A stretch of 64,000 nt of DNA from the NCBI GenBank assembly GCA_016713885.1, contig JADJOF010000002.1, positions 496,001 through 560,000 of the forward strand. The letters run 5' to 3'. The position numbers and the translations under genes are program-made. Shown here piece by piece: positions 25,366-32,821 of the stretch (position 1 is the stretch's first letter; each line of letters starts with the position of its first letter). Origin of the DNA: Bdellovibrionales bacterium. GTDB lineage: Bacteria > Bdellovibrionota > Bdellovibrionia > Bdellovibrionales > JAMPXM01. The notes under the pieces are model-generated. The model saw nothing but the letters and a program-made list of their open reading frames with translations, ran no database searches and was not told the origin of the DNA.

Positions 25366-27626
25366 GTGGAAGTCACGGTTGGTAGGACGCCGATTGTGCG
25401 CCCCAATCACATACGAGAATTGCGTGCAGCCCACTCAGGCACTCACGTTTTCGTGCGCAGGGGTAGCGATATACTCGATATCCCGATCGCTTCTGATTCT
25501 GCTGTCTTGGGAAAAGCTGAGAAGTTGAGTCTCCAAACCGATTTAGGAGTTACAACCGATCTTATCAAGGAAGGACTGATACGACACCTCGTGGGTGGCG
25601 GTAGAATACTGATTGGATTTGATCCGATCTGCTTCTTGAGTGAAGCGCCTGGAGACAACTTCCTTGCAGCATCTTTCCCAGCAGAGCTGGCTTGCCCGAG
25701 TTGGTTGGCTGTAGTTGCTAAGCCCGAAATCTCCGTGCGGACCATCTGGGTAAACCCAAAAACTCAAATAGTGGCCATGATATTCAACCTGTGGTCGACC
25801 AACGTACTCTCGATGAATTGTCGACAACTTATGGACATTGGGATTCCGCTTGAGGGTAAGTATATCTCGGTTCGAAAAGACTCTGAAGTCAGTAGGTTCC
25901 GTGAAAGATATGAGGTCATTGGACGTGTCGCACGCATTGACGGAGCAAATATCATCTTAGGCGATGCTAAATATCCAGACCGAACTGTGGTTAGAAGCGA
26001 AGATGCCTACATAAAGCCTCGAATTGAAAATCTTGAGGCCTGCATTGATGTGGTCACAAAAAATAATGCGGACGGAATCAAAAGAAATTTGCGAGCAAAG
26101 CTTTCAGAATTCAGAAGTGGCCCAGGGCGCTTTTCGAAGATTCAAATCCATGCAAGCTACTTTTCGAAGCAAAAAATTGAGATCCTGCCGGGCGTAACGG
26201 TCAGCGCTGGGCCGCTAATCAAGCAAGGCGAAAGCAGGCTGTTTCCAAAAATCGAAACGCTGCCGAGACCGACATTCATTTTTGATCCTACTCGCCAAAA
26301 AACTCACACATTGCATGATCGCGGGCTAGATGAGCATGGGCCATATGATCAGGCTACTTTTAGCGTTCGCACGCCGAGAGTAGCGATTATCTGTCAGGCC
26401 TCGAAAAAGGGACGTGTCGAACAATTTTTGCGCAACTTCTGGGATGGAATGCCAACTGTAGCTACGAAGAAAGGAGTTGCGCCGTACTCTAAAGGATTTC
26501 TTCGGAAGTATGTCACCAATCCTTGGGAGGTAGAATTTTTTGTTGCCGACACCTCGACTGCGGACGCCTACAACAAAGCGGTTCAGCAGGCATTGGAGCG
26601 CGCTGGAACTTCGGGACGTAAGTGGAATTTTGCAATGGTGCAGATTGAAGAGAATTTTCGCGCCCTTCCTGCTGCGTTAAACCCTTATCTTACCACTAAA
26701 GCATCGTTTCTTGCTCAAGGTATTCCTTCCCAAGACTTCAACATTGAGACGATCACAAAAGCTGGAACTCAGCTGGCGTACTCACTCAATCAAATGGCAC
26801 TTGCGACATACGCGAAACTTGGTGGCATCCCTTGGCTTCTTTCTGCAACTCCAGGAGTTGCTCATGAACTTATTTTTGGACTTGGGAGCGCAAATGTAGG
26901 CGGCGGAAGATTCGGGGCGCAGGAAAAAGTCGTAGGTATTACGACGGTCTTTAAGGGCGATGGTGATTACGTACTTGAAAATCGATCCAAAGCTGTAAGT
27001 TTCGAAGACTATCCTGAGCAAATCTTGTCTTCGCTGCGTTCGACAATCGACTTACTCAAGCAGCGCTATAACTGGCAGTCTGGTGATTCAATTCGGCTCA
27101 TTTTTCATGCGTTCAAGCCGCTTAAGAATATCGAAGTAGATGCCGTAAAAACACTGATGGAAGAGATCGCAAAGATTTCAGCGTTGAGTACGCATTCCTC
27201 CACGTGGTCGAAAATCATCCCTATCTGCTTTGTGATGACACGCAGGCTGGGGTTAGAGATTTTGAATCCGGAAAGATTAAAGGTATAGGGGCACCGACGC
27301 GAGGCCATTCGGTTCATCTGAATAGACACGAAAGTTTGATTTGTCTCGTGGGCGCCAGAGAAGTGAAGAAGGCCGAAGACGGATTGCCTTCGCCACTTTT
27401 ACTTCGACTTCACAGAGGTTCAACTTTCGTAGATATGTCGTATTTGTCACGGCAGGCGTTTTTCCTATCTAATCATTCGTGGCGCAGCTTCACGCCCGGT
27501 GGAACACCCATCACCGTTACGTATTCGAACTTGATTGCGAATCTACTTGGTTCGTTGTCGCAAGTTCCGAAGTGGAATCCCGACGCCATGCTTGGGGCTA
27601 TCGGTAGCACACGGTGGTTCTTATGA
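25366..27626 (+). CDS. Long prokaryotic Argonaute, catalytically inactive (long-B type), one frame break
   Basis: About 754 residues from GTG 25366; the frame is open back to CTG 25294 and may begin there. The MID domain (about 335-490) carries the guide 5'-end pocket: NPYLTTKASFLAQGIPSQ and ATYAKLGGIPW. In PIWI the first catalytic Asp is replaced by Gly (ELIFGLGSA, about 501-509) and the RDG-type segment reads RLIFHAFKP, so slicing is not expected. After residue 606 the frame breaks; one extra G near 27194 restores VEYAFLHVVENHPYLL and the C-terminal GSTRWFL. Guide-directed target recognition that triggers the adjacent nuclease is the role expected for long-B pAgos. Confidence 0.87.
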
Positions 27627-28945
27627 TTTCGCACGCCAAGCCACTTCTTCATGCAATTGAAGCAAGCTTAAGTGCGGGAATTCAGAATTCTTCAAAGCTT
27701 GGAGATTTGGAGCTGGCATTCATTAGTTGGATATTCCCAAAGAATAACCCGCGATCCGTTGATATGAATTTGCTTGAGAAAAATGCGGCGGCAGCAAGCG
27801 GTGCTCAACGAACGTATCGTGAAGTAGCGACGCTAGGGCTTTTATCAGTTATTCGTCCTCTTAACGGTGATTCGCAGAAAGCTCTTATTGATGGAATAAA
27901 GTGGATTATTCAGCGGCCCGCGTATGCGCCGAACGGCACTCCCACATTTGAAATTCACGGAATTGCTCTTCTAGGTATTGCATTAGGTATGAAGTCTCTG
28001 AATGAGGCTGATAAAGAAAAGGCTTTTGCTTGGATGGATGGCTTTCTGCCGAAAACGGCGGGTGCGAATCTCGATTCCTTTAATCGAGCAGTTATTGCTA
28101 TTGCCGCGAGCGTGATTGGAAGATCAAAAGCATTTCCGTTCTCATCAGATTCGCTTGGAACATGTGCGCTGATTGTCAGTGCTGAAAATGGAATCTCTGA
28201 AAGTGAAGACAGGAAGATGGCGGTCGCATTAGATGAGATTCTGTCAGCTGGCCTCACAAGGGATGATGCCACGGCCGCTGCACTCAAGCTTGGTGCTCTC
28301 AATTGCATCTATAGATCTCTTCCACGAATTAACTTCAAATCGCTTGCGATTGAAGATGTCATTTCTGTGCTTAGTGGCCTTGCTCATTCACTTAAGCGGT
28401 GGACGTGGGAGAGCGCATCTCGAACCGGAAAAAAGGGCTCAGGTCCGGTTAGGTGGGCGATAGAAAATGAGTACCACCTACAAAACTTGCTGTGGGCCAT
28501 CTTGTCGCCAGTATTTTCTGAACTAGATGACGAAGAGAATATAAAATCATCGGGGCCTGCGCATCCGCGAGCGGATCTTTGCATTCGTTCGCTCGAGTTG
28601 GTTATCGAAGCGAAATACATGAGGGGCAGTAGCCAATCTGAACAGTCTAAGATGATGAATGAGCTTTCCGCAGATGCAGGACTATACTGCGTGCCCGGCT
28701 CAGGTTACAGCCGAATCATCGCTGTCATTTGGGACGACTCAAGATCCACTGAACACCATGCCGAAATGATCAAGGGGCTTGAGAGCGTGCCGGGTATTGA
28801 AAAAGCATTTTTCGTTTCGCGTCCTGGGCGGATGCAGAGCTTGATTAGCCGAGCCAAAAAATCAGTAAGTAAGAAGGGTGCAAAAATAGTATCGAAGAGT
28901 AGGGCTTCGGCGTCAGCATCAGCCCGACAACGAGGGCGACGGTAG
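27623..28945 (+). CDS. PD-(D/E)XK nuclease, effector partner of the Argonaute
   Basis: A 440-residue protein from ATG 27623, overlapping the Argonaute stop (ATGA). Residues 1-260 are helical, HEAT-like by eye, with no recognisable motif. The C-terminal third is a nuclease: NEYHLQNLLWAIL with an early Glu, then PRADLCIRSLELVIEAKY giving D318, E329 and K331, then YSRIIAVIWDDS. A Lys/Arg/Ala/Ser tail follows. Known long-B pAgo systems pair an inactive Argonaute with a nuclease, Sir2 or membrane effector that kills or arrests the cell on plasmid or phage recognition; this gene fits the nuclease class. Confidence 0.82.
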   Translation: MISHAKPLLHAIEASLSAGIQNSSKLGDLELAFISWIFPKNNPRSVDMNLLEKNAAAASGAQRTYREVATLGLLSVIRPLNGDSQKALIDGIKWIIQRPAYAPNGTPTFEIHGIALLGIALGMKSLNEADKEKAFAWMDGFLPKTAGANLDSFNRAVIAIAASVIGRSKAFPFSSDSLGTCALIVSAENGISESEDRKMAVALDEILSAGLTRDDATAAALKLGALNCIYRSLPRINFKSLAIEDVISVLSGLAHSLKRWTWESASRTGKKGSGPVRWAIENEYHLQNLLWAILSPVFSELDDEENIKSSGPAHPRADLCIRSLELVIEAKYMRGSSQSEQSKMMNELSADAGLYCVPGSGYSRIIAVIWDDSRSTEHHAEMIKGLESVPGIEKAFFVSRPGRMQSLISRAKKSVSKKGAKIVSKSRASASASARQRGRR

Positions 28946-28949
28946 GTGT

Positions 28950-29750
28950 ATGGCGAAGGTCATCAATTTTCCAACAAAGATCAAAGGCAGTGCGACTCAT
29001 GTCGTGATCGCGAAGCCGTCGTCGGCTGTCGTAATAGCTTCGCGTCTTGGCGAAGTTCCGATCGTCGGGCACGCGCTGTTTCTGCTCGCGAGCGCGGGGA
29101 GTGTTGACGGCCTGAAGCTCACGCAAACAGGCGCGCTCAATCGAAATTTCGTACAGGCGTTCTGGGATAAGTTTCTAGCCGAAGAAGATAAGCGTTTTCG
29201 GCCAACGCGCGAACTTGATTGCCCTGAGGCGACGCGGATTCATCAACTACTTGTGTTCAAGAAATATGTTCGCAAATTTAAAGGAGCAGTCAGACTCACG
29301 CCGAGTGGCCAGCGCGTTCTCGATGGTGGGCCGACGCTTGATTTCTATCGCGATCTTTTGATGGCGGGCATTTACGGTTGGAATTGGGCTTTTGAAGATC
29401 GCTTTCCGGACTACGATTTCATTCAAGCCTCAGCGCATGGGATGATCGAGCGTTTGTGGAGTTGGCCAAAGCAAACCCTCACGGCAGTAGAATTTGCCGA
29501 AGAGATCTTCGAGAAAGTCGATGAGAACGGCAAAGCGATACGAATGAAGTACGACGCGGACGCGCCGTACAGCTCTGACACCTACGAAGGCATGGTTCGC
29601 TGCTTGAACCTAAGGTTCTTCGAGCGCTTCTGTGTGCCGTTCGGGATTCTGCGAGATCCGTCTGAGCCGCGACTCATGAGTAATCCAACGGACCCCTTCG
29701 AGAAGACGGAGTTCTTTGTCTCCGACTTCCCGAAGTTCTTGGGCCGCTAA
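28950..29750 (+). CDS. Unknown protein downstream of the Argonaute-nuclease pair
   Basis: A 266-residue soluble protein starting MAKVINFPTKIKGSATHV at ATG 28950, four bases after the nuclease stop. It is rich in aromatic residues (YGWNWAFEDRFPDYDFIQ) and has a possible winged-helix segment (LKLTQTGALNRNFVQAFWDKF then VRLTPSGQRVL). I do not recognise a family. Codon and base use look more GC-rich than in the Argonaute genes, so it may have a separate origin despite the short spacing. It ends next to an IS1380 element. Confidence 0.6.
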   Translation: MAKVINFPTKIKGSATHVVIAKPSSAVVIASRLGEVPIVGHALFLLASAGSVDGLKLTQTGALNRNFVQAFWDKFLAEEDKRFRPTRELDCPEATRIHQLLVFKKYVRKFKGAVRLTPSGQRVLDGGPTLDFYRDLLMAGIYGWNWAFEDRFPDYDFIQASAHGMIERLWSWPKQTLTAVEFAEEIFEKVDENGKAIRMKYDADAPYSSDTYEGMVRCLNLRFFERFCVPFGILRDPSEPRLMSNPTDPFEKTEFFVSDFPKFLGR

Positions 29751-29753
29751 CGA

Positions 29754-31368
29754 CCGGAATCGGCGGTTTGGCCTGCTGATTTTGCATTCACGCGCCCGGG
29801 TTTTGGCGGTGGCAGCGCAAGTCCGGCGGATGTCGAAATCAACAGGTCTTCACCCGTTGGGTGAAGCGCAGCACGAAGCGTTTTCATAAAGATCAACGTC
29901 GATTATATTGTGCGAATATGAGCGCTCATCTTGAATTTCGCCCGGAGTTTCCGCCCCTGGTTCCGACCCGGCAACGCCTGACCTCGGCTGCTGGTCTCGG
30001 CACTCTTCTTGAGGCCTTCGACGAGTCGCCACTTAGAATCCCATTTGCGGCGGCGTTGCCGGAGCGGATATCACCGCGCAGTTCCGGGGCGTACCGCGTG
30101 GGGCTGATTCAACTGGCAAGTTTTCTTCAAGGTCACGACTGCCTGGCGGACCTTGAACAGTTTCGCAGTGATCCAATGCTTCAGGAAGTGATGAAGGGTG
30201 AAACAGTTGCTCCTCGCACGATGGGGGACTTTCTTCGCGACTTCGAACCCGAAAATCTCGAATCAATGAACGATTTTTTAGCAGCGCAGGCAAAGAGCTA
30301 TCGCGTACAGCTTGAAAAGATGCTCAAGAAAGCCTTCAAACCGTCGCTTGCACCAAGGCTTGCCATCGACTCAACGTCGCATGTTCAGCGCGGAACAAAG
30401 ATGGAGGGCCTTGCATACAATTACAAGGATGAGTGGTGTCTTGATAGCCAAGTGATCTTTGATGAGCTGGGATTTTGCTGGGATCTTGAGCTTCGCCCTG
30501 GCAACACGAAATCGGGTGTTGGTGCTTCAAGTCAAATTCGCCGGGCGTTTTCATCTTATAAATTCAATGATGAAAAGTATCTTTCGGCCGATTCGGCGTA
30601 CTGTAATCAAGATGTGATTACGACATGCCTATCGGTTGGCGCGAAGTTCACACTCACAGCTCATCAAGGAACTACTGGGTGGGAGAATCACGTTCCCGAG
30701 ATCACTGAATGGATTCCATGGACGTATAGCAATGCTGAAAAGGCGCAAGCAGCCGAGCAAGGTCAAACACTTCCAGCGGTTGAGCTTGGCCGCTTTCATT
30801 GGCGGCCATCGTGGAATGAAGTTCTTTGTTTCCCGGTTGTGGTGAAGCGCATGCGCAGGTCTGAGCAGCTTTCGCTGCTTGATGGGGAATGGAAATACTA
30901 CGGCGTGATCACGAACCTCAATCTAGCGGAGCGCAGTTATCAAGAGTTGATCGAGTTTCACAATAAGCGCGGGAATGCCGAGAACTTTATTCGTGAGGAA
31001 AAGTACGGTTACGACCTCAAACATTTTCCGTGTCTTGAGCTCAAGGCAAATCACGCGTATGGGCTTCTCGCAATGGCGGCGCATAATATCCTGCGCTGGG
31101 TTTCAATCCACGACAACCCTTCGCGCCCGCGCTTTGCTAAGGGCCTTCGAACAAAGTTCATCCACGTTCCCGGGAAAGTTGTTTCGCACGCGCGAACTCT
31201 CGTGCTGCGAGTGAGCGAACATGTTTTTAAGGAGGTGAATCGTTTAAGAGAGGCATTGGAGTTAAAGCCGTACAGTTCTCCAATCCCCGACGCTTTCGCT
31301 TCGGGATAAAATGGTCAGATCTTTGAAATTCGAAATTTGAGCCAGGAGATTTCAATCCACCGATTGTG
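29754..31368 (+). mobile_element. IS1380-family element
   Basis: A complete IS1380 transposase gene is flanked by imperfect inverted repeats: AATCGGCGGTTTG at 29758-29770 and CAATCCACCGATT at 31352-31364 (reverse complement AATCGGTGGATTG). Total size about 1.6 kb is normal for the family. The exact outer ends and target duplication could not be fixed. Confidence 0.7.
29918..31309 (+). CDS. IS1380-family transposase
   Basis: A 463-residue DDE transposase from ATG 29918 (MSAHLEFRPEFPPLVPTRQ). Catalytic residues: Asp in RLAIDSTSHVQRG, Asp in KYLSADSAYCNQD and Glu in NAENFIREEKYGYDL. The C-terminal helical part contains NHAYGLLAMAAHNILRW, typical of the family. The gene is uninterrupted, so the copy appears active. 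Confidence 0.92.
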   Translation: MSAHLEFRPEFPPLVPTRQRLTSAAGLGTLLEAFDESPLRIPFAAALPERISPRSSGAYRVGLIQLASFLQGHDCLADLEQFRSDPMLQEVMKGETVAPRTMGDFLRDFEPENLESMNDFLAAQAKSYRVQLEKMLKKAFKPSLAPRLAIDSTSHVQRGTKMEGLAYNYKDEWCLDSQVIFDELGFCWDLELRPGNTKSGVGASSQIRRAFSSYKFNDEKYLSADSAYCNQDVITTCLSVGAKFTLTAHQGTTGWENHVPEITEWIPWTYSNAEKAQAAEQGQTLPAVELGRFHWRPSWNEVLCFPVVVKRMRRSEQLSLLDGEWKYYGVITNLNLAERSYQELIEFHNKRGNAENFIREEKYGYDLKHFPCLELKANHAYGLLAMAAHNILRWVSIHDNPSRPRFAKGLRTKFIHVPGKVVSHARTLVLRVSEHVFKEVNRLREALELKPYSSPIPDAFASG

Positions 31369-31389
31369 ATTTTCGAGGATCAAAAAGTT

Positions 31390-31515
31390 CGGAGGACAAG
31401 GATTTGAACCCACGGACCTTAATCAAAATCTACAGTACACACCGCAAAGGGCTTGGTGCGCCCAAAACTCACCCAGCGGCCCAGACGATGAGCTAGCCGC
31501 GGTTCAACCACTCAT
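31390..31515 (-). pseudogene. Degenerate tRNA-like remnant (tRNA-Ser-like pieces)
   Basis: On the minus strand GAGTGGTTGAACCGCGG (around 31515-31499) looks like a tRNA-Ser D-arm, and GTGGGTTCAAATCC (around 31411-31398) looks like a T-arm, followed by TTGTCCTCCG as an acceptor-like end. The 5' acceptor that should pair with it is missing, and the distance between arms is too long. It is not a functional tRNA as written; a scar of element integration is one explanation. Confidence 0.3.
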
Positions 31516-31557
31516 CAAGATCGCGATGTGACCCCGAAAAAAGGCATGCGGGGGCCG

Positions 31558-31580
31558 CCGGCCGAGTACGACTCGGCCGG
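31558..31580 (-). terminator. Strong hairpin downstream of a small gene
   Basis: CCGGCCGAGT (31558-31567) and ACTCGGCCGG (31571-31580) form a perfect 10-bp stem with a 3-base loop. On the minus strand it lies about 80 bases after the stop of the gene at 31659-31859. A T-run (31537-31542) follows only after 15 more bases, so it is a terminator-like rather than a textbook terminator. Confidence 0.4.
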
Positions 31581-31658
31581 GATCAAATTTTCTGCATTCA
31601 ACTTTTTAAAAATCACATTCGACTCGGCCAAACCGCCGATTCGGGTAACGAATCGAAT

Positions 31659-31859
31659 TTATCGGGCGGCTTCGCGAAGTCGCCGAGCCTCCTCTGGAAA
31701 CACCGAGATCGGCTTCCACTGCACGTGCAGAGCCTGCCGCGAGAGACGCTCCATCCTGCCAAGGCATTGGCGTGATTCGCATTTGTTGGGCTGAATAGCC
31801 GCATGGCCGAGCTCGAGAAGAGCTGCGGCAAAGAACAATCGAACCAATAAATCGTACAT
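31659..31859 (-). CDS. Small secreted protein, unknown
   Basis: A 66-residue frame with ATG 31859 preceded by CAGGAGG at good spacing. The N-terminus is a signal peptide or membrane anchor (LLVRLFFAAALLELGHA), the rest is basic and contains two Cys and WKPISVFPEEARRLRE. The strong ribosome site and signal peptide argue that it is real. No family recognised. It lies alone between the IS1380 and the tRNA-Gln end. Confidence 0.45.
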   Translation of the reverse strand: MYDLLVRLFFAAALLELGHAAIQPNKCESRQCLGRMERLSRQALHVQWKPISVFPEEARRLREAAR

Positions 31860-31940
31860 CGAAAACCTCCTGTGGTTTTAGAGAGGTTCTTCGAGCTTCA
31901 AATAGGCCGTAGGGGGTTCGCTAAAGCGCGGGTTTTGGTT

Positions 31941-31968
31941 GTTACCAGCGGTGTTACCTTTGGTTACC
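31941..31968 (+). repeat. Three GTTACC hexamers at helical spacing
   Basis: GTTACC occurs at 31941-31946, 31953-31958 and 31963-31968 (steps of 12 and 10 bases). The same hexamer occurs near the integrase end at 4528-4533 and inverted at 4464-4469. Such clusters can be integrase arm-binding sites flanking an attachment core. No gene lies between 31860 and 32089. Confidence 0.35.
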
Positions 31969-32089
31969 AAATTCGGAAATGCAGCGAAATTCGCCGAAAT
32001 ACTCTCGGGCTTCGCTTTCTCAAATGAAACCAGGCATCTGCCTGGCTTCGTTCAACTTTTTGGGGGTACTTAACTAGCGGAAGGAAAAT

Positions 32090-32164
32090 TGGATGGGGTG
32101 GCAGGATTCGAACCTGCGGATGACAGAATCAAAATCTGTTGTCTTGCCGCTTGACGACACCCCA
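32090..32164 (-). tRNA. tRNA-Gln (anticodon TTG)
   Basis: On the minus strand TGGGGTG pairs with CACCCCA as the acceptor stem and the 3' CCA is encoded. The D-arm (GTCAAGCGGCAAGAC), anticodon arm with loop ATTTTGATT (anticodon TTG) and T-arm with GGTTCGAATCC are all complete. It closely follows the pattern of bacterial tRNA-Gln. Its 3' end points left toward the accessory DNA, the usual orientation for an integration target. Confidence 0.95.
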
Positions 32165-32389
32165 ATAGAAAAACTCTCGCGCAAAGCGATGCGCGAAACT
32201 CAGGTTTACGGAAACTGGTGAAAACAGGCAAGAAAAACTCGAGCGACGCGGGCTCTGACCGGCTGAAAATTCGGTCTCGGCACACGTCGCTCTCCAGAAT
32301 GGGCAGTCTAGGCGGTCAAGGTTTAAGCAGGGACCTTGGTTTGCGGCCTAGATGCTCATAAAAACATCAGCTTGGCTATAACGCACCGC

Positions 32390-32692
32390 CTAAGACTCTT
32401 CGTAGCGTTTACGAATCGAGTCCAGAGCGCCGCTCATGGAGCGAACTTCTTTTTCGTAGGCCTCGAAGACCATCTTCTCGATGTGGGCGCGGGTCTCTTG
32501 GTTGAGAGGGTGCGCGATGTCTTTGAACTGGCCGTCTTTGCGTTTCTTGGAGGGCATGGCGACAAAGAGGCCGCCGGTGCCTTCGATGATCTTCAGATCG
32601 CGAATCACAAAGCAGTTGTCGATGGTGATGGAGACGTAGGCTTTGAGGCGATCTTCGTTAACGGGGAAGACTTTCACTTCGGTGATGACCAT
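32390..32692 (-). CDS. spoVG: SpoVG family regulator
   Basis: A 100-residue protein starting MVITEVKVFPVNEDRLKAY and containing IEGTGGLFVAMPSKKRKDG and FKDIAHPLNQETR, diagnostic of SpoVG. SpoVG proteins are small nucleic-acid-binding regulators, studied in Firmicutes and spirochaetes, and are also found in non-sporulating Bdellovibrio-like bacteria. The gene is monocistronic here, between the tRNA-Gln and a beta-helix protein; 32286-32389 and 32693-32821 are non-coding. Confidence 0.93.
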   Translation of the reverse strand: MVITEVKVFPVNEDRLKAYVSITIDNCFVIRDLKIIEGTGGLFVAMPSKKRKDGQFKDIAHPLNQETRAHIEKMVFEAYEKEVRSMSGALDSIRKRYEES

Positions 32693-32821
32693 TGCGGACT
32701 CCTAGCGGTGCCGATCGTGTTGCATACAATTCGTCGCATGTCGGCGATTACGCCCGACGTAGGTCTTTACGGCACGTTGGTCGGGGAACTTGAGGGGGAA
32801 GAGAGCGCGAGCCCAGATGTC

